Source: Unio delphinus (Eukaryota; Mollusca; Bivalvia; Unionida; Unionidae). Taken from it: a stretch of DNA of 64,000 nucleotides. A program made the position numbers and the translations under genes. The notes beneath the pieces are model-generated. The model was not told where the DNA came from. It did not search any database and saw nothing but the letters and a program-made list of their open reading frames with translations. Of this stretch, positions 49,505 to 61,530 are shown piece after piece. The stretch covers positions 4,415,001-4,479,000 of the forward strand of contig JAQISU010000097.1 in assembly GCA_029339505.1 (NCBI GenBank). Direction: 5' to 3'. Every line of letters begins with the position of its first letter. Position 1 is the stretch's first letter.

Positions 49505-51169
49505 ATGATAGAGTAGCTATTAGTATTTAACACTCAAGAAATATATTTAAAATTATGAACTTGGGAGTTTTATTTGTAATAATTTTCATGTTTAAATTTC
49601 AAATCATTGATTAAAATCCATAACGTGTTTTATTTTGACATTTTCCGTATAATAATTATTGTAATTGTAATTTCATTGTGTTTGTTTCATCATTGTATAG
49701 TTTGTTACGTGTTATCTAGTACTTGGAACTTCTAAATATTATGTGCTGTACTAAGTACATATTGTTATTAAAGTTATTCATCTTGTATTCTAAAATTGAA
49801 AATTTCTTTTCGATAGTTGCAAAGGGGGAAGAACTCTTCCTAACTACAAACTTTATAAATATAGTTCTTATAAGTTATTTCCCTTGGTTTCTAAAAAACG
49901 ACTGGCAACTAATGTACATGCATGGTTTTAATTTGAAATTACTTGAACTGAATGTCTTGATATTCCACAAATGCTATACACAAAATATTTCAAATCTGAA
50001 AACAAAACCAGTATACCCCATATCCAGGGGGTAACATTTAAATACTCCTTAGGTTTAATAAGCCTCTACATTTATGTAGAAAAGTTAAATATTTGGCTAA
50101 ATATTTTCAGCTAAACTGGGTGGCCTTGACTAGCCATCCAGAAAGATTGGTCAAGTTGATAATGTAATAGTAATGGCATTGTAGGGAACCATTTGTCTTC
50201 TCTTCAGATTGACCCAGAACCTTTTTCACTTTTGACCCCATAAACAACAGGTTTCTTTTTTACCTCCAGTGCAAGCCATATACAAATGTTTTTTTTTAAT
50301 ATTTAATTTACATTGTTTGTTATTTTCTAAAAACGTTTTATAATAAATTCTATTACATGCTATTATAATGATACACTGAATGTTGGACTTGACCTTGTCT
50401 AAAATTGAGTTCATTTCTGCCTGACCTGAATTGATGTTTTATTTTGTAAACAAGCAATAAATAGCTAAAACATGTTCTATATTTATGAGCTTAATATCAC
50501 ATTCATTAACAGAAGGAAACATCATTATTTGAGTCCAGGTAACATTTTTATGCTGTAAGCATTAAGATCATTCTAGAAGGTCTTTTTGGTAGACGTCCTT
50601 TTTAGAAAATGTTAATTGTGACCTAAGATCAAGTAGAAATGACTATGTAATCTTGTCGCTGTATGCAAAATTAATTTGTACTTTAAGTTCTAGCACAATT
50701 ACATTGTGCTATATGTTGTGTCCCATATTATTTTGTTACTGAACTCATGTGACAATTTTCTCTGGAAAGACATAAGTGCATTGATAAAGTTCTTGGATAG
50801 ACATCACTGGAATTAATAATGAATTCAAACAAAAGACGGTTGGCACATCAATTTCTAGGAGCTACCACAGAAACATCAACACCTTCAGTTTGGGATATTT
50901 TTAAAACTTCTAAAGAATTATATTCATGATTTTAAATTATTAGGACAAGTGTCTGTAATTCTAGGATTATTTTCGGATTAATATTTACTGTAATTTCTTC
51001 TTTTTTCATTTTCATTTTTGTATTCTTGGGAAATAAACTAATTTGTTGAATTTTACATAGCTTGTTGCTTTCGACTCTTTTAGTTACTTATTTTAAAGTT
51101 ACAAAGTTTAGTTTGTGTGTAACTTTGTAGCTTTAATAATTTTCCAGTTATATTGATACAATGTCTTTA
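49505..51169. other. Unique AT-rich DNA, no gene identified
   Basis: A 103-codon open frame at 49723-50034 (+) has no recognisable domain. AATAAA-type signals occur (for example near 51031) without an associated coding sequence. Confidence 0.4.
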
Positions 51170-51305
51170 GTACCATGTTGATACTAGGTCGACCAATCAT
51201 AACACAAACCTCTAGCTGAGAAGTTATTGCTATGACTCTGCTGGGTTTCAAACCAACAAGCTACCACATCTGAGGCAGATGCTCTAACCACTTAGGTCAC
51301 AGGAA
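51170..51305 (-). mobile_element. SINE family 2, 3'-truncated decayed copy
   Basis: The minus strand has a tRNA-like head (CTAAGTGGTTAGAGCATCTG and a decayed B box GTTTGAAACCC), then text matching the family body as far as TTGGTCGACCTAGT. The rest of the body is absent. Confidence 0.65.
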
Positions 51306-51349
51306 CAATTTATGGCTGAAGTATGTGTTGTAGAAAAATAATCTAAACA

Positions 51350-51480
51350 TTCTGTGTATCAAGCATAATCAAAGACCTATTACAAAAATCAAAAGTCTTT
51401 CATTTAACTCTGTATTGAATCAAGTATAATCAATGACCTATTAAAAAATTCAAGTCTTTCATTTAACTGTTTTCTGGTAT
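51350..51480. repeat. ~62-bp direct repeat, 2 copies
   Basis: TCAA(G/A)GACCTATTA and AGTCTTTCATTTAACT recur at about 51368/51394 and 51430/51453. Confidence 0.8.
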
Positions 51481-51534
51481 AAAGTTAATCAGTGAATTAT
51501 AAACACTTTCAAGTAAGCTAATGCCTATGCCGTA

Positions 51535-52662
51535 CCTTTAAATACTAAACCAATAGGAATGTATTTAACAATAACCGTGTAAATACTAAACTGATAGGAA
51601 TGTATTTAACAATAACCGTGTAAATACTAAACTGATAGGAATGTATTTAACAATAACCTTGTAAATACTAAACTGATAGGAATGTATTTAACAATAACCA
51701 TGTAAATACTAAACTGATAGGAATGTATTTGACAATAACCTTGTAAATACTAAACCAATAGGAATGTATTTAACAATAACCATGTAAATACTAAACTGAT
51801 AGGAATGTATTTAACAATAACCTTGTAAATACTAAACCAATAGGAATATATTTGACAATAACCTTGTAAATACTAAACCAATAGGAATGTATTTGACAAT
51901 AACCTTGTAAATACTAAACTGATAGGAATGTATTTGACAATAACCTTGTAAATACTAAACCAATAGGAATGTATTTAACAATAACCGTGTAAATACTAAA
52001 CTGATAGGAATGTATTTAACAATAACCTTGTAAATACTAAACCAATAGGAATGTATTTGACAATAACCTTGTAAATACTAAACTGATAGGAATGTATTTG
52101 ACAATAACCTTGTAAATACTAAACTGATAGGAATGTATTTGACAATAACCTTGTAAATACTAAACCAATAGGAATGTATTTAACAATAACCGTGTAAATA
52201 CTAAACTGATAGGAATGTATTTAACAATAACCTTGTAAATACTAAACCAATAGGAATGTATTTGACAATAACCTTGTAAATACTAAACTGATAGGAATGT
52301 ATTTGACAATAACCTTGTAAATACTAAACTGATAGGAATGTATTTGACAATAACCTTGTAAATACTAAACCAATAGGAATATATTTGACAATAACCTTGT
52401 AAATACTAAACCAATAGGAATGTATTTGACAATAACCTTGTAAATACTAAACTGATAGGAATGTATTTGACAATAACCTTGTAAATACTAAACCAATAGG
52501 AATATATTTGACAATAACCTTGTAAATACTAAACCAATAGGAATGTATTTGACAATAACCTTGTAAATACTAATATGATAGGAATGTATTTGACAATAAC
52601 CTTGTAAATACTAAACCAATAGGAATGTATTTGACAATAACCTTGTAAATACTAAACTGATA
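51535..52662. repeat. 41-bp minisatellite, about 27 copies
   Basis: Units contain ATAGGAATGTATTTGACAAT and AACCTTGTAAATACTAAAC. Two-state sites (CCAATAGG or TGATAGG; TTGAC or TTAAC; CTTG, CGTG or CATG) alternate in blocks, showing higher-order duplication of several units. Copies are very similar. Confidence 0.97.
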
Positions 52663-52666
52663 TTAG

Positions 52667-53003
52667 TTCATATTTCATGTAACACTACCATATTTCATGT
52701 AACACTACCATATTTCATGTAATACAATAATATTTCATGTAATACAATAATATTTCAGGTAATACAATAATATTTCATGTAATACAATAATATTTCATGT
52801 AATACAATAATATTTCAGGTAATACAATAATATTTCATGTAATACAATAATATTTCATGTAATTCAATAATATTTCATGTAATACAATAATATTTCAGGT
52901 AATACAATAATATTTCAGGTAATACAATAATATTTCATGTAATACAATAATATTTCATGTAATACAATACTATTTCAGGTAATACAATAATATTTCAGGT
53001 AAC
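52667..53003. repeat. 20-bp minisatellite, about 17 copies
   Basis: Units of TATTTCATGTAATACAATAA. CAGGT variants are scattered, and the first copies carry ACACTACCA. It begins directly after the 41-bp array. Confidence 0.97.
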
Positions 53004-53116
53004 ACTATCTTAGTAGAATTTAACTTAACCCATAGATGCAAGCAAACAGAAGACCAATAAACATGCTTTTAACAAGCAGTTCTTGTACATCATTAACATG
53101 GCCCATAAAAACATAT

Positions 53117-53520
53117 GCCTGAAATTTACATATACATTATATGGTTTACAAGACATTAAGACAGGTGAATTACAGGTGATCTTAACTGAAATTTACATAT
53201 ACATTATATGGTTTACAAGACATTAAGACAGGTGAATTACAGGTGATATTAACTGAAATTTACATATACATTAAATGGTTTACAAGACATTAAGACAGGT
53301 GAATTACAGGTGATCTTAACTGAAATTTACATATACATTATATGGTTTACAAGACATTAAGACAGGTGAATTACAGGTGATCTTAACTGAAATTTACATA
53401 TACATTATATGGTTTACAAGACATTAAGACAGGTGAATTACAGGTGATCTTAACTGAAATTTACATATACATTAAATGGTTTACAAGACATTAAGACATG
53501 TAAATTACAGGTGATCTTAA
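53117..53520. repeat. 67-bp minisatellite, 6 copies
   Basis: Units contain TGAAATTTACATATACATTA and AGACATTAAGACAGGTGAAT. They are almost identical, with two copies carrying AAATGG for ATATGG. Confidence 0.96.
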
Positions 53521-53589
53521 AGGTTCATTAAAAGATCTGCATACGTTCTAAAAAAACATCCTTTACAACATGGATTGCAAAAACTATAC

Positions 53590-54490
53590 ATCACTCCCTC
53601 ACCGTAAGGCCTTCATTATAACACAGTTCATGCTATAACAAGAGTAAAGACATAAAGTTCCTAGTAAATCATATGTATAATGTACTTAGTTATATGGCAG
53701 TATACTAGGTGCTTTCAATCAACATCATTATAATGAGGGTGGTCTGTATCATATACTTGATTATAAGGTAGTCTTACTACAAGGGGGTATACTCTATAGA
53801 TCCAATTCATGACATTATAATGAGGGATGACTTATCATGCACTTTATTATAATGTCGCCTCATCATAATGCAATATGGTATATGGCATAAATTGATGGCA
53901 TTATAATGAGGGATGTCTTATTATTCACTTTATTGCACTATAGTGTGGTATATTCTGGTTCCAATGGATGGCATTATAATGAAGGTCTTATTTACTTTAT
54001 AAGGTAGCCTCATTACAATGCAGCATGCTCTATGGGCTCCAATATATGCATTATAATGGGGGAAGTCTATATACTTTATTATAAGGTACCTTTTCTATAA
54101 AGCTGTATACACTATGGCTCCAAATGGACAGCATTATACAGAGGAAGGACTTCCAATTGCTTTATTATAAGGTAGCTTTTCTATAAAGCTGTATACACCA
54201 TGGCTCCTATGGACAGCATTATAAAAAGGAAGGACTTCCAATTGCTTTATTATAAGGTAGCTTTTCTATAAAGTTGTATACACTATGGTCCAATGGACAG
54301 CATTATAAAAAGGAAGGTCTTACCAAGTACCTTATTATAAGGTAACCTCACTATAAGGTTGTATACTCTATGACCCTGTGTTATAATGAAAAAGCAGTGT
54401 ACCATATAATTACTTTTAAGGGGTCTCATTGTAAGAAAGTACATTATATGTGCCTCCAGTGGTAGCATTATAATGAAGGAGTACTTGTAG
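53590..54490. repeat. Degenerate ~60-85-bp repeat, about 12 units
   Basis: Words CTTTATTATAAGGTAGC, TATACACTATGGCTCC and GACAGCATTATAA recur with variable spacing. Copies near 54070-54300 are most alike. The array is old at its left side. Confidence 0.85.
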
Positions 54491-55074
54491 CAATAAGTGA
54501 TATTAGCTGATTAATTACGATTTAATTAAACAATAAGATATATAGCATATTCTTTATATTTCCTAAAATACTATTGTAATTTACATTATTATAAACTCTT
54601 CCAGATCTCCATACTTGTATCATGAAAATCAATTTAATGAAAATCAACTTAATGAAAATCAATTTAAGGAAAATAAATTTAAGTCATTTCTACAAGTTAC
54701 TGACCTACATGACAAGCTCATATGAAGGCCAAAATTTTACTATCGCATAGTACATGTATTCGATCACAAAAATGTCAGCCTATTCCATTTTTGATGGCAA
54801 ATGTAAAACACTAATGTTAAAAATCACAAGCTCGACATCTTGAAGAAATGTACCGGTATATTTGGTCTCCGAATGCTTTTTTAATGCACACTTTAATTTA
54901 ATAACAAAATCTTGATCAAATTATATTTCTGGAGCTTAAAACATTGATACAATGCATATTAAATGAATTTCCATTTGCGATAAATATCCTATTTAAAGTG
55001 TGAAAAGTAAAGTCTCCATGTTCATACGCGTTACTATCTCATGATTGTCAAAGCTATGTTAAAAATCCAAAACA

Positions 55075-55076
<2 letters not shown>
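54491..55076. other. Unique DNA with a 15-bp short repeat
   Basis: GAAAATCAATTTAAT-type units repeat four times at 54627-54682. Nothing else is recognisable. Confidence 0.6.

Positions 55077-55119
<43 letters not shown>
55077..55119. repeat. (CA)n microsatellite
   Basis: About 21 uninterrupted CA units. Confidence 0.97.
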
Positions 55120-55122
<3 letters not shown>

Positions 55123-55139
55123 AAGTTCTTTTTTTGTGT

Positions 55140-55245
55140 AGCGAGTTGGGGTTATTTAGTTGGTACAGAACTGCACTCATAATACAATGGTCTCAGGTTT
55201 GAACACCTGCCAGGACAGACTGGATCAGCTGCCTCTACCTGTCCT
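55140..55245 (+). mobile_element. tRNA-derived SINE head fragment
   Basis: An A-box-like TTATTTAGTTGGTACAGAAC and a B-box-like AGGTTTGAACACC are spaced as in a tRNA, followed by CAGGACAGACTGGATCAGC. The acceptor stem does not pair, so this is not a tRNA gene. It may be the head of the family whose tails lie at 6540 and 57205. The 27-bp array starts immediately after it. Confidence 0.55.
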
Positions 55246-55246
55246 T

Positions 55247-55660
55247 TGGAATAGCAAATAGCCCCAATCTTCTTTAGAATAGCAAATAGCCCCAATCTTC
55301 TTTAGAATAGCAAATAGTCCAATCTTCTTTAGAATAGCAAATAGCTCAATCTTCTTTACATTAGCAAATAGTCCCAATCTTCTTTACAATAGCAAATAGC
55401 CCAATCTTCTTTAGAATAGCAAATAGCCCAATCTTCTTTAGAATAGCAAATAACCCAATCTTCTTTAGAATGGCAAATAGACCAATCTTCTTTAGAATAG
55501 CAAATAGCTCCCAATCTTCTTTAGAATAGCAAATAACCCAATCTTCTTTAGAATAGCAAATAGCCCAATCTTCTTTAGAATAGCAAATAACCCAATCTTC
55601 TTTAGAATAGCAAATAGACCAATCTTCTTTAGAATAGCAAATAGCTCCCAATCTTCTTGG
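55247..55660. repeat. 27-bp minisatellite, about 15 copies
   Basis: Units contain AATCTTCTTTAGAATAGCAA then ATAGCCC, with 26- to 28-bp length variants. 27 bp is nine codons, so repetitive open frames of up to 100 codons appear on the minus strand. The length variants break them. Confidence 0.96.
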
Positions 55661-56911
55661 CATTTAATAGCCAATAATACAAAAGATATTAAAACTGACA
55701 AAAACAGAAATTATTCTTTTTCTCTACTTATCTGACTAACATGTTTGGCATCAGAAATGACACAAATTACTGGTTTAAGAGGTACTCGTACATATGAACA
55801 TTTAATTTTAAAAAAATACTTATTTTTGTCTATTATTTGTATACATGAAAGGAAATGGATAATACAAGTTCAGGTCTATTATGGGATACAATTATTCAAC
55901 TCACTACAGAGAACAAATTTGCTAGAAATTCTGTCTGTTGGAGGCATGGACACAAACTCAAGTCCCAATAACAAATTTAATTGTGTGGTAAAAACCATGA
56001 AAATTGATTCCCACAATAAACCAATTCACTGTAATAGCAATTTATTAATATCCTAACTTGAACATGATGACGCTTGCATACTTAAGGCCCAGATTTATTT
56101 ATATACATGGCGTTATCTATATCATTCTGAAAGTCTCTTTTTTTTAAACTGTAATTTACTTATTTTTTTTTTTAACCTATTCTAATTACTGATTAGCTCA
56201 TACAAAGGTTAACTGTAAAAAAGAAACAAAATTCTGCTAGTGCTTTTCCAAATTTCACTGTATATATTTTATCAACAAATAGCTATAGTTTTTGAAAACA
56301 TGCATTTTAATGTATGTTTTCCTACTTCTATTTTCATGGTAAAAAAAACTTAATAATAATACAGAACATGTAAAAAACAGAATGTCTGTCTGTAAGTTAC
56401 TTTTATGTTTTTTTTTTGTCTTAACTTTAAAGAATGATTCCTTGTATTATTAGGAATCTTGGCATATATTAAAAGTGAAAGGTTATCTCCCTTGGCATGG
56501 CCACCAAGTGTCAGGTGCAAAATATAGGACAGACACCCAATGGTTTATGTTGATGCACCAGTGTTCATTGCTTTTCTATTTGCTTTAATTCTTTTTAGCT
56601 AAATGCTTGTAAATTAGAGATATGCATGTGCAAGAAATAATCATGATTTAAAACATTTCTATACTAATAAATTCCCTAACAGGATCACTATTGTTATTAT
56701 TAACAAGAGACAGCAGCTTTGTTGGTTAGGTTTTCTAGGATTTTGTGTGGAAATAATTATTTAAATTCAGTGTAAAAAGTGATCAGCTGTAACCAGAAGT
56801 TATTCCTATAGACACATTTTACATTGTACTACATTTTTTAAAATTTTGTATGTTCAATTCAAGTGCAATATGATAAAACCTCAGTCCTAGTTTCCTGGGT
56901 AACTGTGGTAG
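55661..56911. other. Unique AT-rich DNA, no gene identified
   Basis: An open frame at 55745-56056 (+, 103 codons) has no recognisable domain and low coding-like composition. Confidence 0.4.
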
Positions 56912-57151
56912 TGGGGCCCCCCGAGTGGCCAAGTGGTCTAAAGCACTCTCTGTTACAGATCACTGCCATCTCACCTCTGTGTGGGTTCAAGTCTCAGATT
57001 TGGCTAATGTGGGTATGTGAGAAATCTTGCCAGTAGTTTCTCGTGGGTCAGTGGTTCTTTCTGGGGGGTTTTCCCGGGTTCTTCCTCCACCATTAATACT
57101 GGCTGCTGTGTATAGTCTATTGTGTGCTGAAAATTGGTGTAAAACCCTACA
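56912..57151 (+). mobile_element. SINE family 1, full-length copy
   Basis: It opens GGGGCCCCCCGAGTGGCCAA with the A box (TGGCCAAGTGGTCTAAAGCA). The B-box-like GGGTTCAAGTCTCAG follows, then the family body and a CTACAACAACAAC tail. Target-site duplications are not clear. Confidence 0.9.
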
Positions 57152-57204
57152 ACAACAACGTTGGTATAATGCCTGGCATTTATTAAAATGGTGAAGGTTT
57201 CATT

Positions 57205-57310
57205 ACCTGCGTAAGCCAGTCAAGGTTGACCGACTCCATGTTCGTTTGGAAAGGTACCTTAGCTCCAACTTCCTTGGCATGATATAGTCAATAATGTCTT
57301 AAAAGTTCAT
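57205..57310 (+). mobile_element. SINE tail fragment (third type), second copy
   Basis: It shares GGAAAGGTACCTTAGCTCCA, CTTCCTTGGCATGATATA and TTAAAAGTTCATT with 6540-6660. It lies about 55 bp after a family 1 SINE in the same orientation. Confidence 0.5.
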
Positions 57311-57494
57311 TCAGAACCAATATAATGATAAAACCATGTGTTAAACTAAATTGTTAGTTTAGTGTTGGCGATATGCACAACTATAGGATTGGAACGTCAT
57401 ACCTGATGTGCAAACAACATTACTAAAATGTGACAATTTGCATGAGCTGTCATTGTATATGTCTAAAGATCCAGGTCACCAGTTTGTACTTTAT

Positions 57495-57810
57495 TCTCAG
57501 AAGTTATCAACTTATTTAATGCAAGGTTGTGATTTACAGTAAACAGTGTAGACAGATCTTATACAATATCGTGATTTTAAGTGCAAAGAGATCTTCTGCA
57601 AGGCTGTGATGTTAAGTGAACAGTGTCAACAAATCTTATGCCATATCGTGATTTAAACAATGTAAGGAGATCTTATACAAGGTTGTGATTTTCAGTGAAC
57701 AGTGTCGATTTATAAGATGCGAGATTGTGATATCCAGTTAAAAGTGTTGACTGGTCTGTTGTAACCGTGCATATGGGTTGAATATTATGACACTTAGTGA
57801 TCTGTGTAAA
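57495..57810. repeat. Highly decayed ~36-43-bp repeat
   Basis: GTGAT(T/G)TT and CAGTG(T/A) words with AGATCTTAT or AAATCTTAT recur at about 40-bp spacing. Pieces such as AACAGTGTAGACAG resemble the 57-bp satellite at 60.3-63.4 kb, so this may be an ancient outlier of it. Confidence 0.55.
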
Positions 57811-57940
57811 CAGATCCAGAGATGTTGCCAGAAACTTTCTTCCATGGGGGATGTCCATCAACCATCTAACCCACAGGGTGGAGAATCTCAGATACGAGAT
57901 GGGGAACAACACTGAATGGCAGACGATGGGTAGTACGGTA

Positions 57941-58465
57941 AATAAACTTTGTATCACTGTTTAGACATCTTCTTACCCAATTCAGTTTGCTTTGTATCGC
58001 TTTTTAGACATCTTCTTACCCAATTCAATTTGTATTGTATCACTTTTTAGACATCTTACCCAATTCAATTTGCTTTGTATCACTGTTTAGACATCTTCTT
58101 ACACAATTCAATTTGCTTTGTATCACTTTTTAGACATCTTCTTACCCAATTCAATTTGCTTTGTATCACTTTTTAGACATCTTCTTACCCAATTCAATTT
58201 GCTTTGTATCACTGTTTAGACATCTTCTTACACAATTCAATTTGCTTTGTATCACTGTTTAGACATCTTCTTACACAATTCAATTTGCTTTGTATCACTT
58301 TTTAGACATCTTCTTACCCAATTCAATTTGCTTTGTATCACTGTTTAGACATCTTCTTACACAATTCAATTTGCTTTGTATCACTTTTTAGACATCTTCT
58401 TACACAATTCAATTTGCTTTGTATCACTGTTTAGACATCTTCTTACCCAATTCAATTTGCTCAGC
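57941..58465. repeat. 43-bp minisatellite, about 12 copies
   Basis: Units contain TTGCTTTGTATCACTGTTTA and GACATCTTCTTACCCAATTC. GTTTAG/TTTTAG and ACCC/ACAC are the main variant sites. One unit is shortened (ATCTTACCC near 58055). Confidence 0.97.
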
Positions 58466-58569
58466 TGTAAATATTCTTTTCCTAATCATCTCACTTTTTA
58501 CTTCTCACTTCTCTGCAAAATTGGCAATCAATCTCTAGACATGTTTGTGTCTGCAAGTCTAGATTCTTA

Positions 58570-59225
58570 CATTCTGCTTTGATAAATGAAACCCCAGTGT
58601 AAATTCGGCTTTGATAAATGAACCCCCAGTGTAAATTTGGCTTTGATAAATGAACCCCCAGTGTAAATTTGGCTTTGATAAATGAACCCCCAGTGTAAAT
58701 TCGGCTTTGATAAATGAACCCCCAGTGTAAATTCGGCTTTGATAAATGAACCTCCAGTGTAAATTCGGCTTTGATAAATGAACCCCCAGTGTAAATTTGG
58801 CTTTGATAAATGAACCCCCAGTGCAAATTTGGCTTTGATAAATGAACCCCCAGTGTAAATTTGGCTTTGATAAATGAACCCCCAGGGTAAATTTGGCTTT
58901 GATAAATGAACCCCCAGTGTAAATTCGGTTTGATACATGAACCTTTAGTGTAAATTCGGTTTTGAGAAATGAATCCCCAGTGTAAATTCAGTTTTGAAAA
59001 ATGAACCCCAGTGTAAATTTGGTTTTGAGAAATGAACCCCAGTGTAAATTCGGCTGTGATAAATAAACCTCCAGTGTAAATTCAGTTTTGATAAATGAAC
59101 CCCCATTGTAAATTCGGTTTGATACATGAACCTCTAGTGTAAATTCGGTTTTGAGAAATGAATCCCCAGTGTAAATTCGGTTTTGAGAAATGAACCACCA
59201 GTGTAAATTCGGTTTTGAGAAACAA
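58570..59225. repeat. ~32-bp minisatellite, about 20 copies
   Basis: Units of GATAAATGAACCCCCAGTGT followed by AAATTCGGCTTT. The left part (to about 58920) is homogeneous. The right part has GAGAAATGAA variants and length changes. Frames shift between units, so the minus-strand open frames are not genes. Confidence 0.96.
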
Positions 59226-59433
59226 ACCCCTCCCACAATCACTCTTTATAAAGGCAGAACCACATCAGTTATTTTAGACACTCTGAGTAACTTCTACATT
59301 AGTTGTAGGTGTCATACAAAAGAATTTGGTTACACGTACCTTTTGAAAGGGCGAATATTCAGTTTAGTTCTTGCTTACTCATAGATTAAGCAATGCTGCT
59401 TACATCTGTATCACTGGTTACTTCGCTATGCTA

Positions 59434-59575
59434 AGGGGACAAATTAAAATAAAAATCTTGATCAATGGATTTATCTGCATTAACCATCAAGGGGACAAAT
59501 TAAAATAAAAATCTTGATCAATGGATTTATCTGCATTAACCATCAAGGGGACAAATTAAAATAAAAATCTTGATC
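59434..59575. repeat. 56-bp direct repeat, about 2.5 copies
   Basis: AAGGGGACAAATTAAAATAA, then AAATCTTGATCAATGG and ATTTATCTGCATTAACCATC, repeated exactly. The third copy is cut after CTTGATCA. Confidence 0.95.
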
Positions 59576-59779
59576 ATTTCTGAAACACGACAGCTGATCT
59601 TGATCATACAGGTGCATGTATTCAAACATTTTCTCTATGTATAGGACTTAGTGAAATCACTATTAAAAAAAAGACGATTTCTAAAAACTTGTCATAATTT
59701 TTCAAATTTCATGCACAGGGTACAACAAAACATGTGAAATAACAGGCCAATTATGTGATATTTCCCTAACTGGGTTTAA

Positions 59780-60093
59780 CCGCTCCGGTGGCCTAGTGGT
59801 TAGAGCGTCCGCCCCGGAAGCGGGAGGTCGTCGGTTCGATCCCCGGCCGAGTCATACCAAAGACTTACAAAAATGGTACTAACAGCTGCCTCGCTTGACG
59901 CTCAGCATTAAGAGGTAAGTGTTAGGACTGGTCGGCCTGGTGTCAGGATAATGTGACTGGGTGAGACATCATGCTACATGTCTGCGGCATGATGTCTCGG
60001 TGCTAGACATCACTATAAACTGCCTCAATGCAGACATCGTAGCGATATGACTGAAAAATTGTTAAAAGCTACGTTAAAAAAAAAAATCCTAAT
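59780..60093 (+). mobile_element. SINE family 2, full-length copy with perfect target-site duplication
   Basis: The tRNA-like head carries an A box (GGCCTAGTGGTTAGAGCG) and a canonical B box (GGTTCGATCCC). A long body follows (GGTACTAACAGCTGCCTCGC, GGACTGGTCGGCCTGGTGTC, CATGATGTCTCGGTGC), and the 3' end is A-rich with TCCTAAT. An exact 15-bp duplication, CCTAACTGGGTTTAA, flanks it at 59765-59779 and 60094-60108. At 314 bp it is the intact representative for the copies at 5721 and 51170. The acceptor stem does not pair, so it is not a functional tRNA gene, but the pol III promoter boxes look usable. Confidence 0.92.
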
Positions 60094-60175
60094 CCTAACT
60101 GGGTTTAAAACGCTTCGTGACTCTTGACTTTTTTTTTATAAGACATCCAAGATCCTGCATCTTGGCAGCATCTTG

Positions 60176-60302
60176 GCAGATCTAAATCTAATATTCAATA
60201 TTCTACCATTACTGCAGATATAAATCTAATATTCAATATTCTACCATTACTGCAGATATAAATCTAATATTCAATATTCTACCATTACTGCAGATATAAA
60301 TC
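60176..60302. repeat. 38-bp repeat, about 3.3 copies
   Basis: Units contain GCAGATATAAATCTAATATT and CAATATTCTACCATTACT and are almost identical. Confidence 0.95.
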
Positions 60303-60309
60303 TAATATA

Positions 60310-61530
60310 CTAGTATTCAGTGAACAGTATAGACAGTGTCATGATGGCCAATATGGGTCTAATGTAATATTCAGTGAACTGTGTAGACAGTGTCATGCAG
60401 AAAGACATGGGTCTAATATGGTATTCAGTGAACAGTATAGACAAATCTATCATGATGACAGCCATGGTCTAATGTAATATTCACTGAACAGTATAGACAA
60501 ATCTATCATGATGACAAATCTGGGTCTAATGTTGTATTCAGTGAACAGTATAGACAAACCTATCATGATGACAGATCTGGGTCTAATGCTGCATTCAGTG
60601 AACAGTATAGACAAACCTATCATGATGACAGCCATGGTCTAATGTAATATTCACTGAACAGTATAGACAAATCAATCATGATGACAGATCTGGGTCTAAT
60701 GTTGTATTCAGTGAACAGTATAGACAAACCTATCATGATGACAGATCTGGGTCTAATGCTGCATTCAGTGAACAGTATAGACAAATCTTTCATGATGACA
60801 AATCTGGGTCTAATGTTGTATTCAGTGAACAGTATAGACAAACCTATCATGATGACAGATCTGGGTCTAATGCTGCATTCAGTGAACAGTATAGACAAAT
60901 CTATCATGATGACAAATCTGGGTCTAATGTTGTATTCAGTGAACAGTATAGACAAACCTATCATGATGACAGATCTGGGTCTAATGCTGCATTCAGTGAA
61001 CAGTATAGACAAATCTTTCATGACAGCTATGGTCTGATGTGATATTCACTGAACAGTATAGACAAATCAATCATGATGACAGATCTGGACCTAATGTTGT
61101 ATTCAGTGAACAGTATAGACAAACCTTTCATGACATCTGGGTCTAATGTTGTATTCAGTGAACTGTATAGACAAATCTATCATGATGACAGATCTGGGTC
61201 TAATGTATTCAGTGAACAGTATAGACAAATCTTTCATGACATCTGGGTCTAATGCTGTATTCAGTAAACTGTATAGACAAATCTATCATGATGACAGATC
61301 TGGGTCTAATGCTGTATTCAGTGAACAGTATAGACAAATCTTTCATGACATCTGGGTCTAATGCTGTATTCAGTAAACTGTATAGACAAATCTATCTTGA
61401 TGACAGATCTGGGTCTAATGCTGTATTCAGTGAACAGTATAGACAAATCTTTCATGACATCTGGGTCTAATGCTATAGTCAGTGAACTGTATAGACAAAT
61501 CTATCATGATGAAAGCCATGGTCTAATGTG
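60310..61530. repeat. 57-bp satellite, subfamily A, about 21 copies
   Basis: Units contain GATCTGGGTCTAATGCTGCA and TTCAGTGAACAGTATAGACA. GTTGTA and GCTGCA versions alternate, giving a 114-bp two-unit pattern. Shorter ~52-bp units (CATGACATCTGGGTC) dominate after 61120. 57 bp is 19 codons, so open frames up to 133 codons occur on both strands. Confidence 0.95.

Noticed and set aside
55361..55701. ICYSKEDWA-type repeat protein on the minus strand
   Set aside because: This is a translation of the 27-bp minisatellite. Unit length variants break the frame repeatedly.
59780..59852. tRNA gene at the start of the SINE
   Set aside because: A and B boxes are present, but the acceptor stem does not pair and the sequence runs on into a repeated body with a target-site duplication.
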